Source of the DNA: Holophagales bacterium UBA2201
GTDB lineage: Bacteria; Acidobacteriota; Thermoanaerobaculia; UBA2201
Length of the DNA stretch: 36,838 bases
Assembly (NCBI GenBank): GCA_002327305.1
Contig: DCUZ01000055.1
Span: forward strand, 1-36,838
Direction: 5' to 3'
A program made the position numbers and the translations under genes. Below, one piece after another: positions 10,168 through 18,569 of the stretch. The notes below the pieces were generated by a model. The model had not been told where the DNA came from. It did no database searches and saw nothing but the letters and a program-made list of their open reading frames with translations. Position 1 is the first letter of the stretch. Each line of letters begins with the position of its first letter.

Positions 10168-10176
10168 TGCGATAAT
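10168..10176 (+). promoter_or_regulatory. Extended -10 box before ygiQ, leaderless start
   Basis: TGCGATAAT ends 6 nt before the ATG at 10183, the same spacing as at 7063. No ribosome binding site is visible. Confidence 0.45.
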
Positions 10177-10182
10177 GGACCC

Positions 10183-11868
10183 ATGTTCCTCCCCGTTTCG
10201 CTGAAGGAAGCGCGCGCCCTGGGCTGGGACGGCCTCGATGTCGTCCTGGTGACGGGGGACGCCTACCTCGACAGCCCCTACATCGGCGCCTCGGTCATCG
10301 GCCACCTCCTGGTGCGGGAGGGCTTCACCGTCGGTCTCATCCCCCAGCCCGATCCCGAAGGGGACGATCTGGCCCGGTTGGGGAAGCCGCGCCTTTTCTG
10401 GGGCGTCACCGGGGGGAGCGTGGATTCGATGGTGGCCAACACCACGGCCACCTTCAAGCGGCGGAGGCAGGACGACTTCACCCCCGGCGGCCTCAACACG
10501 AAGCGCCCGGACCGCGCCGTCATCCGCTACGCCAACGCCATCCGCCGCCTCTTCAGGGAGCCCGGCCCCATCGTCCTGGGCGGCATCGAGGCCTCGCTGA
10601 GGCGGATCGCCCACTACGATTACTGGGAGGACCGCGTCCGCCGCTCCATCCTCTTCGACGCCAAGGCCGATTACCTGGTCTACGGCATGGGGGAGCGGGC
10701 GACGGTCGATCTGGCCCGGGCGATCAGGGAGGGGAGGGATCCCTCCGGCATCCGCGGCCTATGCTTCGTCGCGAAAGGGGTCCCGGCCGGGTACCTGGAA
10801 CTGCCCCCCTATGAGGGGGTGGCCCGAGACCCGGGGGCCTTTACCGAAATGTTCAAGGCCTTCTACGCCAACAACGAGGCCCGCACGGCCCGGGGCCTAT
10901 GCCAGAGGCAGGACACGCGCTGGCTGGTCCAGAACCCGCCCGCCCCGCCGCTGTCCGAAGCCGAACTGGACGCCGTGCACGCCCTTCCTTTCGAGCGGGC
11001 CGTCCATCCGGTCCACGCGAAGGACGGTCCCGTCAAGGCCCTCGCAACCATCCGGTTCTCCATCGCCACCCACCGGGGGTGCTTCGGGGAGTGCAACTTC
11101 TGCGCCATCGCCGTCCATCAGGGCAAGGTGATCGTCTCCCGGTCGGAGGCCTCCATCCTGAAGGAGGCGGAAACGCTGACCCGCCTCCCGGGGTTCAAGG
11201 GAGGTATCCTCGACGCGGGCGGTCCCACGGCCAACATGTACGGCATGGGATGCGACACCGGCGGTTGCGGCGTGAGGCGGTGCCTGACGCCCCAGCGGTG
11301 CCGCCATCTGCGGGCGTGCCATCAGCGGCAGGTGGGCCTTCTGGAGCGACTGCGCCGGGTGCCCGGGGTCAAGCAGGTCTTCGTCGCTTCGGGGATCCGG
11401 TACGACCTGGTGATGGAAGACCGCACCCACGGGCCGGCCTACCTGGACGCCCTGGCCCGGCACCATGTCTCGGGCCAGTTGAAGGTGGCCCCAGAACACA
11501 ACGCCCCGCGGGTCCTGGCGGCCATGGGCAAGCCCGGCCACGGCCTGCTCCTCAAGTTCAGGGAGGGGTTCGAGAAGATCAGCAAGCGGGCCGGAAAGCG
11601 GCAGTTCCTCACCTACTACTTCATCGCCGCGCACCCCGGCTGTGCGATGGAGGACATGGAGGCCCTCCACGCCTGGACGCAAAAGGAGTTGAAACTGGAC
11701 CCGGAGCAGGTGCAGGTGTTCACCCCCACCCCGTCCACCTGGTCGGCGCTCATGTATTGGACGGAGCGGGACCCCTGGTCGGGGGAGCGGCTCTTCGTGG
11801 AGAAGGGGCTGAAGGGGAAACAGGCGCAGAAGGACCGGCTGGTGCGGCGTCCGATGCCGCGCCGGTAG
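10183..11868 (+). CDS. ygiQ: YgiQ-family radical SAM protein (UPF0313)
   Basis: 561 residues, matching the YgiQ family from its first residues (FLPVSLKEARALGWDGLDVV, VTGDAYLDSP) to the end. The radical SAM cluster motif is CFGECNFC (about residues 300-307), binding a 4Fe-4S cluster that cleaves S-adenosylmethionine. A second Cys-rich stretch (MGCDTGGCGVRRCLTPQRC, about 350-370) is typical of the family and may hold another metal site. The substrate of YgiQ proteins is not established. A second radical SAM gene follows after about 30 nt. Confidence 0.93.
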   Translation: MFLPVSLKEARALGWDGLDVVLVTGDAYLDSPYIGASVIGHLLVREGFTVGLIPQPDPEGDDLARLGKPRLFWGVTGGSVDSMVANTTATFKRRRQDDFTPGGLNTKRPDRAVIRYANAIRRLFREPGPIVLGGIEASLRRIAHYDYWEDRVRRSILFDAKADYLVYGMGERATVDLARAIREGRDPSGIRGLCFVAKGVPAGYLELPPYEGVARDPGAFTEMFKAFYANNEARTARGLCQRQDTRWLVQNPPAPPLSEAELDAVHALPFERAVHPVHAKDGPVKALATIRFSIATHRGCFGECNFCAIAVHQGKVIVSRSEASILKEAETLTRLPGFKGGILDAGGPTANMYGMGCDTGGCGVRRCLTPQRCRHLRACHQRQVGLLERLRRVPGVKQVFVASGIRYDLVMEDRTHGPAYLDALARHHVSGQLKVAPEHNAPRVLAAMGKPGHGLLLKFREGFEKISKRAGKRQFLTYYFIAAHPGCAMEDMEALHAWTQKELKLDPEQVQVFTPTPSTWSALMYWTERDPWSGERLFVEKGLKGKQAQKDRLVRRPMPRR

Positions 11869-11883
11869 CGGGCCCCGGCCCCA

Positions 11884-11892
11884 TGCTACAAT
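11884..11892 (+). promoter_or_regulatory. Extended -10 box that supports a TTG start at 11900
   Basis: TGCTACAAT overlaps the nominal ATG at 11891. A transcript initiated from this box would begin near 11899, so the in-frame TTG at 11900 is the more likely start. Confidence 0.45.
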
Positions 11893-11899
11893 GCGGTCC

Positions 11900-13393
11900 T
11901 TGAAGGTCCTGCTGGTCAACCCCAACCGGGAGACATCGCCCTGGCCGGCCCTGCCCCTGGGGCTCGGCTACGTGGCTTCGGCGCTGGAGGCCCGGGGGCA
12001 CGGGGTCCGGTTCCTCGACCTCTGCTTCGCCCGCTCCCCCCGCCGTGCCGTGGAGGAGGAACTCCGCCGCCATCCCCCGGAAGCCGTCGGCGTGACCATC
12101 CGCAACATCGACAATGTCTCCCTGCTCCAGCCCCACTTCTACCTGGACGCCATCCGGGACGAGGTGGTCCGTCCCATCCGGGCCCGCACGAGGGCTCCCC
12201 TCATCCTCGGCGGGTCGGCGGTGGGCATCTCCCCCGTGGAGATCATGGACCACTTCGGCGCCGATTTCGCCATGGCGGGGGAGGCCGAGTCGGCCATGGC
12301 CCTGTGGCTCGAAGCCCTGACCTCGCCGTCGCCCGGTTTCGCCGCCGTTCCGGGGTTGTTTTGGCGGAGCGACGGGGTCGTCCACCGCCCAAGCCGCCTG
12401 TCGCTCGATCCCCTGCGGGGACCCGCTCCGCCCCGCCCCTACGATTGGACCGATTACCGGCGCTACCGGCGGCGGGGCGCGTGGGCGGGCATCCAGACCA
12501 AGAGGGGATGCCCCTTCGAATGCATCTACTGCGCCTACGCACTCATCGAGGGTTGCGCCCCCCGCCTGCGGGACCCGGACGAGGTGGTGGATGAGATGGA
12601 GGGCTGGCGGCCGGCGGCCCCGCCGGGATTCGACTTCGTGGACAGCGTCTTCAACCATCCCGAATCCCACGCGATCGCGGTGTGCGAGGCGATCGTCCGG
12701 CGGGGATGGAAGACCCGCCTCACCACCATGGACCTCAATCCGGGACCGGTCTCGGAGGAATTGGTCGGCGCGATGCGGGCCGCCGGGTTCAGCCATCTGA
12801 TGAGCTCGCCGGACTCGGCCTCGCCGGCGATGCTGGAGCGGCTCCGGAAGAATTTCACCGCCGACGACCTGGCCCGCACCGCGCGCCTGCTGCGGGGCGC
12901 CGGGATCCGCGTCTTCTGGTTCTTCACCTTCGGCGGTCCGGGAGAGACGCCGGAGACGGTGGGGGAGACCCTGGCGTTCTGCCGGACCCACCTGCCTCCG
13001 GACGATGTGGTCCTCTTCTCCGCCGGGTTCCGCGTCTCCCCCCGCACCGCACTGGAAAAGACGGCCCGGGAGGAGGGGGTGGTCGGCAATGGCGACGACC
13101 TGCTCCGGCCGGTGTTCTACTGCTCTCCCCACACCCCCCTCCCGCTGATCCTGCGGATGGTCCACGAGGCGGCGGCGGGGCATCCCGGTTTCATCACCCC
13201 CCTCGATCTCGACGCCTACGAGGGGATCAACCGCGCCTTCGAGTGGATGGTGCCCTTCTACCAGCCCAGGCGCGACTGGTTGAAAATTCCGGACCTCAAC
13301 CGGTTTCTGCAATCCACGGGGGTCCTGCCCCGCCTCCGCCGCCGGCACGTCCGGTCGGTGGAGGGGAGAGCGTCCACGCCCGGCAACGGGTAG
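11900..13393 (+). CDS. B12-binding-domain radical SAM protein
   Basis: About 497 residues from TTG 11900 (KVLLVNPNRE, a typical opening for this family); an ATG three codons upstream overlaps a promoter box. The N-terminal half is a cobalamin-binding Rossmann-like domain (LPLGLGYVASALEARGHGV). The radical SAM motif CPFECIYC starts at about residue 204. The overall layout matches BchE/HpnJ-like enzymes used for methylation or ring chemistry on tetrapyrroles, lipids or peptides. Substrate cannot be told from the context. Confidence 0.88.
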   Translation: MKVLLVNPNRETSPWPALPLGLGYVASALEARGHGVRFLDLCFARSPRRAVEEELRRHPPEAVGVTIRNIDNVSLLQPHFYLDAIRDEVVRPIRARTRAPLILGGSAVGISPVEIMDHFGADFAMAGEAESAMALWLEALTSPSPGFAAVPGLFWRSDGVVHRPSRLSLDPLRGPAPPRPYDWTDYRRYRRRGAWAGIQTKRGCPFECIYCAYALIEGCAPRLRDPDEVVDEMEGWRPAAPPGFDFVDSVFNHPESHAIAVCEAIVRRGWKTRLTTMDLNPGPVSEELVGAMRAAGFSHLMSSPDSASPAMLERLRKNFTADDLARTARLLRGAGIRVFWFFTFGGPGETPETVGETLAFCRTHLPPDDVVLFSAGFRVSPRTALEKTAREEGVVGNGDDLLRPVFYCSPHTPLPLILRMVHEAAAGHPGFITPLDLDAYEGINRAFEWMVPFYQPRRDWLKIPDLNRFLQSTGVLPRLRRRHVRSVEGRASTPGNG

Positions 13394-13411
13394 AATGCAG
13401 ACCGTCCGCTT

Positions 13412-13435
13412 CCCCCCGCTCCGGGGGCGGGGGGG
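13412..13435. terminator. GC-rich hairpin between convergent genes
   Basis: A C-run followed by a G-run (CCCCCGC at 13413-13419, GCGGGGG at 13427-13433) forms a strong stem between the convergent radical SAM and murA genes. No T-tract is present, so intrinsic termination is possible but not canonical. Confidence 0.4.
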
Positions 13436-13476
13436 CTCCGAACGCTGAACTCTGAGCGGGCGGGAGAGCGGGGGAA

Positions 13477-14751
13477 TCAGACCCCTTCGACCGTCACTCT
13501 CCGGATCCCCGCTCCGAGCGCCTGCAGTTTCTTCTCCATGTGGAAATATCCCCGGTCCAGGTGGTAGATGCGGCGCACCAGGGTCGCGCCGTCGGCGGCG
13601 AGGGCGGCCATGACCAGGCAGGCGCTGGCGCGCAGGTCGGAGGCCATCACCGGGGCCCCCGAGAGGCGCGCCCCGCCCCTGACGACCGCCGTGCGGCCGG
13701 AGAGGGTGATGTCGGCCCCCATCCGCTGGAGTTCCATCACGTGCTGGAAGCGGTTCTCGAAGATCGTCTCCTCCACCGTGGCCACGCCGGCCGCCTGCGT
13801 CATCGCGGCGATGTACTGCGCCTGCAGGTCGGTGGCGAAGCCGGGGTAGGGGGCGGTGACGACGGACCGGGCCGCGAGGCCTTCGTTGGCGGTCACGGCG
13901 ATCCGGTCCCGTCCGATCTCCAGCGAAACCCCGGCGTCGGCCATCTGGTCCAGCAGGCTGGTGAGATCGCCGGAATGGACGCCGGTGACGGCGACGCGGC
14001 TCCCGGCGAGCATGGCGCCCAGGAGGAGGTAGGTGCCGGCCTCGATCCGGTCGGGGATGACGTCGAAGGTGCAGCCCTGCAATTCCTTCACGCCCTCAAG
14101 GGTCAGGGTGGAGGTGCCGGCGCCCTCGATGCGGGCTCCCATGGCGGCCAGCATCCGGGTCAGGGCGGTCACTTCCGGCTCCTGGGCGCAGTTGCGCAGG
14201 ATGGTGGTCCCCTCCGCGAGCGTCGCGGCCATCATCAGATTCTCCGTTCCGGTGACGGTGACCTTGGGGAAGGTGTAGCGCGCGCCCTTCAACCGCTTCG
14301 CGGTGGCGACGAGGTCGCCGTGCTCCACTGCGATGTCCGCTCCCATGTGGCGCAGGCCGGCGATGTGCATGTCCACGGGGCGCTGGCCGATGGCGCACCC
14401 TCCGGGAAGGGGGATGCGCGCCCGGCCGAACCGGGCCAGGAGGGGGCCGAGGAGGAGGACGGAGGCCCTCATCCGGCGGACGAGGTCGTAGGGGGGGTCC
14501 TGACGCCGCACGCCGCGCGCGCGGAGGGCCAGCGTTCCATCCTCCCATTCCACGGCGGCGCCCAGCCCCTGGAGGATGCGGACCAGCGTGTGGAGGTCCT
14601 GCACCTTCGGGGCGTTGGTGATGCGGACGGGGGAATCGGTGAGGAGCGACGCCGCCACCGCGGGGAGGGCGAAGTTCTTGGCCCCCTCGATCGCGACCTC
14701 CCCCTCCAACCGGCAGGGCCCCTGGATCTCGAAGGCCTCTAAGGCAACCAT
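13477..14751 (-). CDS. murA: UDP-N-acetylglucosamine 1-carboxyvinyltransferase
   Basis: 424 residues. MurA transfers enolpyruvate from PEP to UDP-GlcNAc, the first committed step of peptidoglycan synthesis in the cytoplasm. Seen: EGAKNFALP with the substrate-binding Lys-Asn pair, RASVLLLGPLLARFG, and GGCAIGQRPVD with the catalytic Cys at residue 119 (the residue attacked by fosfomycin in sensitive enzymes). The start at 14751 (MVALEAFEIQGP) fits the family; the open frame extends far upstream only because of GC-rich sequence. It overlaps the end of prmC by 13 nt and is last in the rpmE-yqhQ-prfA-prmC-murA operon. Confidence 0.95.
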   Translation of the reverse strand: MVALEAFEIQGPCRLEGEVAIEGAKNFALPAVAASLLTDSPVRITNAPKVQDLHTLVRILQGLGAAVEWEDGTLALRARGVRRQDPPYDLVRRMRASVLLLGPLLARFGRARIPLPGGCAIGQRPVDMHIAGLRHMGADIAVEHGDLVATAKRLKGARYTFPKVTVTGTENLMMAATLAEGTTILRNCAQEPEVTALTRMLAAMGARIEGAGTSTLTLEGVKELQGCTFDVIPDRIEAGTYLLLGAMLAGSRVAVTGVHSGDLTSLLDQMADAGVSLEIGRDRIAVTANEGLAARSVVTAPYPGFATDLQAQYIAAMTQAAGVATVEETIFENRFQHVMELQRMGADITLSGRTAVVRGGARLSGAPVMASDLRASACLVMAALAADGATLVRRIYHLDRGYFHMEKKLQALGAGIRRVTVEGV

Positions 14752-15614
14752 AGCGCGGTGAGGATTCGGCCGATGTCGGCGTAGTCGTTGACGACCCGGA
14801 CGCGCCGGTAGCCCAGGCGCCGGGCGAAGGTCATGGCCCGGGGCGCCTGACCGTAGCCCAGTTCCAGCACCAGGCGGCCCCCGCGGGCGAGGCGATGCTG
14901 GGCGGCGCGGATGAGGGTGAACAGCACCTCCAATCCCTCGCGTCCGCCGTCGAGGGCGGTTCGGGGCTCGCGGCGGACGTTCTCCGGCAGGAGGGGGAGG
15001 GCCTCGGTGGGGATGTAGGGGGGGTTGCTGACGATGGCGTCCCAGGGAACCTGGAACTCCGGGAGGCTCTCGGCGGCGAAAACGGGGACGGGAAGGGCGA
15101 GGGCGGCGAAGTTGCCCCGCGCCGTGCGAAGGGCGGGCAGCGAGGTGTCGGAGGCGAAGATCCGCCAGGTGGGGCGCTCCTTCTTGAGCGCCGCCGCGAT
15201 GGCCCCGGAGCCGGTCCCCACATCGAGGACCCGGGCGTCGTCGGGCAGGGGGAGGGCGAGGACCTGCTCCACGAGGAGCTCGGTCTCGGGGCGGGGGATG
15301 AGGACCTCCTCGTTCACCCGCAGGCGAAGACCCCAAAAGGTCTCGCGTCCCACGGCGTATTGGAGGGGATGGCCCGAGGCCACCGCCTCGGCGGCGTCGA
15401 GGAAGCGCTGGCCGAGGTCGGGGGGGAGGGGTTCGTCGGCCCGGGCCAGGACGAAGGCGGCGGGCTGGCCCCAGACCCGGCACAGGATGTCCAGCCCGGA
15501 GCGGTAGCCCCCCAGGCGGCCGGCGGCCCAGGCCAGCAGGTCAGCCGGCCTGCTGGAGGGCTTCGGCCTGGAAGTGGGCGAAGAGGGGGTCGAGGAGGAG
15601 GTCGAGGTCCCCAT
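14739..15614 (-). CDS. prmC: Peptide chain release factor N5-glutamine methyltransferase
   Basis: PrmC methylates the Gln of the GGQ motif in release factors using SAM. Seen: helical N-domain, then RPETELLVE, SAM motif VLDVGTGSGAIA and catalytic VSNPPYIPTE. From the ATG at 15614 the protein is 291 residues, but its first 23 residues (Ser/Pro-rich) overlap the end of prfA by 74 nt and look non-native. No ATG, GTG or TTG is obvious nearer 15541, so the true start may be a rare codon at the prfA stop. It sits directly after its substrate gene prfA. Confidence 0.9.
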   Translation of the reverse strand: MGTSTSSSTPSSPTSRPKPSSRPADLLAWAAGRLGGYRSGLDILCRVWGQPAAFVLARADEPLPPDLGQRFLDAAEAVASGHPLQYAVGRETFWGLRLRVNEEVLIPRPETELLVEQVLALPLPDDARVLDVGTGSGAIAAALKKERPTWRIFASDTSLPALRTARGNFAALALPVPVFAAESLPEFQVPWDAIVSNPPYIPTEALPLLPENVRREPRTALDGGREGLEVLFTLIRAAQHRLARGGRLVLELGYGQAPRAMTFARRLGYRRVRVVNDYADIGRILTALWLP

Positions 15615-16611
15615 TGAGGATGTCCTCCAGCCGGTGCTGGGAGAGGTTGATACGGTGGTCGGTGATCCGGTTCTGCGGGAAATTATAGGTGCGGATCTTT
15701 TCGGAGCGGTCCCCCGTGCCCACCTGCTTGCGCCGGTCGGAGGAGATGGATTCCATCTGTTTCTGGATCTGGATGTCGTAAAGGCGGCTCTTGAGGACGC
15801 GCAGGGCCTTCTCCTTGTTCTTGATCTGGCTGCGCTCGTCCTGGCAGGAGACCACGAGGCCGGTGGGGATGTGGGTCAGCCGCACCGCGGAATAGGTGGT
15901 GTTGACCCCCTGGCCGCCGGGTCCGGAGGAGCAGAAGCGGTCCACGCGCAGGTCCTTCTCCTCCACGTGGACCTCCACCTCGTCGGGTTCGGGGAGGATG
16001 GCCACGGTGATGGCGCTGGTGTGGATGCGTCCGGAGGCCTCGGTGGCGGGGACGCGCTGGACCCGGTGGACGCCGCTCTCGTACTTGAGGCGCGAGTAGA
16101 CGTTGGCGCCCTCGATGACGGCGATGACCTCCTTGAGGCCGCCGATGCCGGTGTAGGAGGCGTCGGTGAGGGTGATCTTCCACTTGCGCCCCTCGGCGTA
16201 CCGGGTGTACATGCGGAAGATCTCCGCCGCGAAGAGGGCCGCCTCCTCGCCCCCCGTCCCGGCGCGGATCTCGAGGATGATGTTCTTGGTGTCCAGGGGG
16301 TCCTTGGGGATGAGCAGGATCCGGGACTCGGCGACGATCGCCTCCTCCCGCGCCTCCAGCGCCTGGACCTCCTCCTCGGCCATGGCCCGAAGATCGGGAT
16401 CGCTCTCGCCGGCGGCCATGCCGCGGGCGTCGGCGAGCTGTTTGCGCACCTCCGCGAGCTCGCGGTGCTTGGCGACGAGGGGCTCCAGCTCCTTGGCGCG
16501 GCGGGAGAGCTCGGTGACCTTCTGGGGCTGGCTGTGGACGGCGGGGGAGGCGAGGTCCTCCTGGATCCGGGCCCATTCCGCGGCGGCGGCTTCCAACTTT
16601 TTCTCGATCAT
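15541..16611 (-). CDS. prfA: Peptide chain release factor 1
   Basis: 356 residues, the usual RF1 length. RF1 reads UAA and UAG and triggers peptide release. Seen: RVPATEASGRIHTS with the P-A-T stop-codon recognition motif typical of RF1 rather than RF2, and SSGPGGQGVN with the GGQ catalytic tripeptide at residues 232-234. Starts 4 nt after the YqhQ-like gene stop, so it belongs to the same transcript. Confidence 0.97.
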   Translation of the reverse strand: MIEKKLEAAAAEWARIQEDLASPAVHSQPQKVTELSRRAKELEPLVAKHRELAEVRKQLADARGMAAGESDPDLRAMAEEEVQALEAREEAIVAESRILLIPKDPLDTKNIILEIRAGTGGEEAALFAAEIFRMYTRYAEGRKWKITLTDASYTGIGGLKEVIAVIEGANVYSRLKYESGVHRVQRVPATEASGRIHTSAITVAILPEPDEVEVHVEEKDLRVDRFCSSGPGGQGVNTTYSAVRLTHIPTGLVVSCQDERSQIKNKEKALRVLKSRLYDIQIQKQMESISSDRRKQVGTGDRSEKIRTYNFPQNRITDHRINLSQHRLEDILNGDLDLLLDPLFAHFQAEALQQAG

Positions 16612-16615
16612 GGGT

Positions 16616-17485
16616 TCAGCCCCTGGCGACGGCGAGGGCCTGCTGGAGGGAGCGGATGGACACTTCGAGCATGGAATCGTCGGGCTCCCGGGTCGTGATG
16701 CGCTGGAGGAGCAGCCCCGGCGCGGCCAAGGCGCGGCCCACGAGGGTGGTCCGCATAGCGTGCGAGAGACGGATCAGTTCGTAGGCCAGGCCGCCCACGA
16801 GGGGCAGGAGGAGGAGCCGGCCGCCGAACTTGGCCCAGAAGGGGGCGGTTTGCGGGATGAAGGCGAACAGCACCATGGAGATGACCACGACGAAGAGGAG
16901 GAACGAGGTGCCGCACCGGGGGTGGAGGGCGCTCTTGCCTCTCGCGTTCTCCACGGTCAACGCCTCACCAGCTTCGTAGGTGTGGACCACCTTGTGCTCC
17001 GCGCCGTGGTAGGCGAAGACGCGCCGGATGTCCTTGAAGAGGGTGATGAACCCGAGGTAGAGGAAGAAGAGAACGAGGCGGATGAGGCCGTCCACGACGT
17101 TGAAGGCCAGGTTCCCCTCCACCTTCATCCAGTGGGTTAGCGCCAGGGGCAGGACGACGAAGATGAGGACGCCGGTGGCCAGCGCCACGCCGAGGGAGGC
17201 CGCCAGGGCCCAGGGGGAGAGGGGCTTCTCGTCCTCGTCCTCGGCCACGGAGGCCGAGAAATTCAGCGCCTTGATCCCCAGCGCCAGGGCATGGAAGAGG
17301 ACGAAGGTGCCGCGGACGATGGGGACCTTCCATTTTTTCTCCGCCATCCGGCGGCTGTCCATGACGATCTCGCCGTCGGGTTTGCGGACGGCGACGCAGT
17401 ACCCCCCCGGGGCGCGCATCATCACGCCCTCGATGACGGCCTGGCCGCCGACGACATAGCCGAGGAAGGGTTCCTGTTGCGGCAC
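16616..17485 (-). CDS. DUF1385 (YqhQ-like) membrane protein
   Basis: 289 residues. The opening FLGYVVGGQAVIEGVMMRAP is diagnostic of DUF1385. Several membrane helices follow (about 60-85, 100-125, 135-155, 195-220), with VFAYHGAEHKVVHTYEAGE between helices as a conserved family motif. The function is not established; the gene recurs between rpmE and prfA in many bacteria. The stop of rpmE abuts its start. Confidence 0.92.
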   Translation of the reverse strand: MPQQEPFLGYVVGGQAVIEGVMMRAPGGYCVAVRKPDGEIVMDSRRMAEKKWKVPIVRGTFVLFHALALGIKALNFSASVAEDEDEKPLSPWALAASLGVALATGVLIFVVLPLALTHWMKVEGNLAFNVVDGLIRLVLFFLYLGFITLFKDIRRVFAYHGAEHKVVHTYEAGEALTVENARGKSALHPRCGTSFLLFVVVISMVLFAFIPQTAPFWAKFGGRLLLLPLVGGLAYELIRLSHAMRTTLVGRALAAPGLLLQRITTREPDDSMLEVSIRSLQQALAVARG

Positions 17486-17830
17486 TTAGTTCTCTTTCTT
17501 CTCCTTGGGCTTGGCCTTGGCGCGGGGCTTGGCCTTGGCCTTGGCTTTGGGCTTCTCCTCGGCCACGGGCTCGGGCGCCGGGGCGGCCTTGGCGGCCTCC
17601 TTGGCGGCCGCGATCGTCTCGGCCTTGGCCTGACCCTTCTCGAAGCGCTTCTTGAAGCGCTCGACGCGGCCGGCGGTGTCCAGCAGTTTCTGCTTGCCGG
17701 TGTAGAAAGGGTGGCAGACGGAGCAGATGTCCAGCCGCAGGTCCTTCTTGGTGGACCGGGTCTTGAACTGGTTGCCGCAGGCGCAGGTCACCAGGACCTC
17801 TTGGTAATTGGGATGGATCTTGTCTTTCAT
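17486..17830 (-). CDS. rpmE: 50S ribosomal protein L31, zinc type, with Lys/Ala-rich tail
   Basis: 114 residues. The first 70 are normal L31: MKDKIHPNYQEV, CACG and CSVCHPFYTGKQK (the Cys ligands of the zinc-binding form). The remaining 45 or so residues are a low-complexity Lys-Ala-Glu-Pro tail, longer than in E. coli. The start at 17830 is chosen because AAGGAG lies 8 nt before it; an ATG two codons upstream lacks that spacing. First gene of the operon. Confidence 0.96.
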   Translation of the reverse strand: MKDKIHPNYQEVLVTCACGNQFKTRSTKKDLRLDICSVCHPFYTGKQKLLDTAGRVERFKKRFEKGQAKAETIAAAKEAAKAAPAPEPVAEEKPKAKAKAKPRAKAKPKEKKEN

Positions 17831-17861
17831 ACACACTTCTCCTTAATTAAAAAGCGCTGTT

Positions 17862-17870
17862 ATTTTACCA
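17862..17870 (-). promoter_or_regulatory. Extended -10 for the rpmE-yqhQ-prfA-prmC-murA operon
   Basis: On the minus strand TGGTAAAAT lies about 30 nt upstream of the L31 start, with an AT-rich leader and AAGGAG. A clear -35 box is not visible. The 150 nt between here and the TspO gene show nothing else I can name. Confidence 0.5.
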
Positions 17871-18027
17871 TGAAAAAGGCCGCCGTGGACAGCGCACCCA
17901 TCCCCTACCTGAGGTCATTGTACAGCCGGTTGAAGGGACGGCCCCGCCTTCTGGAAATGTGGCGCATGCTTTCCAACCTGGGAACTGCGAGCCGGCCGAC
18001 TGGAGAGCCGGCCCCCCATCCCCCGTT

Positions 18028-18522
18028 CTACGCCGGCGGAACCCGGTTCAGCCTCCAGAGGGCAAAATTCAGGACTGAAGCGAATCCCACCCAGGCCAGA
18101 TAGGGGAGGAGGAGGATCCCCGCCAGGGGTTTTGCGCTCCAGAACACGACCATGGTGGCGGCGATGGCCAGCCACAGGAAGACGATCTCCACGAGCCCCG
18201 CCAGGGGGTTCCGGAGGCCGAAAAAGAGGACCGACCATGCGGCGTTGAGGAGCAGTTGAACGCCGTACAGGGCCAGAGCAGGGGCGACGGGACGGGCGGC
18301 GCGCTCCCGGAAGACCAGCCACGCCGCCACGCCCATCAGGACATAGAGGGCGGTCCAGACGGGGCCGAAGACCCAGGCCGGCGGGTTCCAGGACGGCTTG
18401 GAGAGCGTCGGGTACCAGTCCTTGACGCTTTGGGCGGTGAAGTAGCCCCCCACGCCGGAGGCGGCGAAAGTGATCAGCAGGATGACGGCCAGGGCGATCC
18501 AGTCCTGGGGTATGCATTTCAT
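18028..18522 (-). CDS. tspO: TspO/MBR-family tryptophan-rich sensory protein
   Basis: 164 residues with five hydrophobic helices. Family hallmarks: WYPTLSKPSWNPPAWVFGPVW, an early loop of TspO, then LYVLMGVAAWLV, LLLNAAWSVLFF and YLAWVGFASVLNFALWRLN. TspO proteins bind porphyrins and related ligands in the outer or inner membrane and are linked to light and redox stress. AGGAGG precedes the start. The gene lies beside an epimerase and a photolyase, a grouping seen in light-response clusters. Confidence 0.95.
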   Translation of the reverse strand: MKCIPQDWIALAVILLITFAASGVGGYFTAQSVKDWYPTLSKPSWNPPAWVFGPVWTALYVLMGVAAWLVFRERAARPVAPALALYGVQLLLNAAWSVLFFGLRNPLAGLVEIVFLWLAIAATMVVFWSAKPLAGILLLPYLAWVGFASVLNFALWRLNRVPPA

Positions 18523-18569
18523 GAGGATTCAACCTCCTCCCGGTTGGGCCCAAAGGGCGGCAAGGGGGA

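Noticed and set aside
13477..15483. A 668-residue protein extending murA upstream
   Set aside because: Residues before the murA start are Pro/Arg/Gly-rich antisense-like translation overlapping prmC in another frame.
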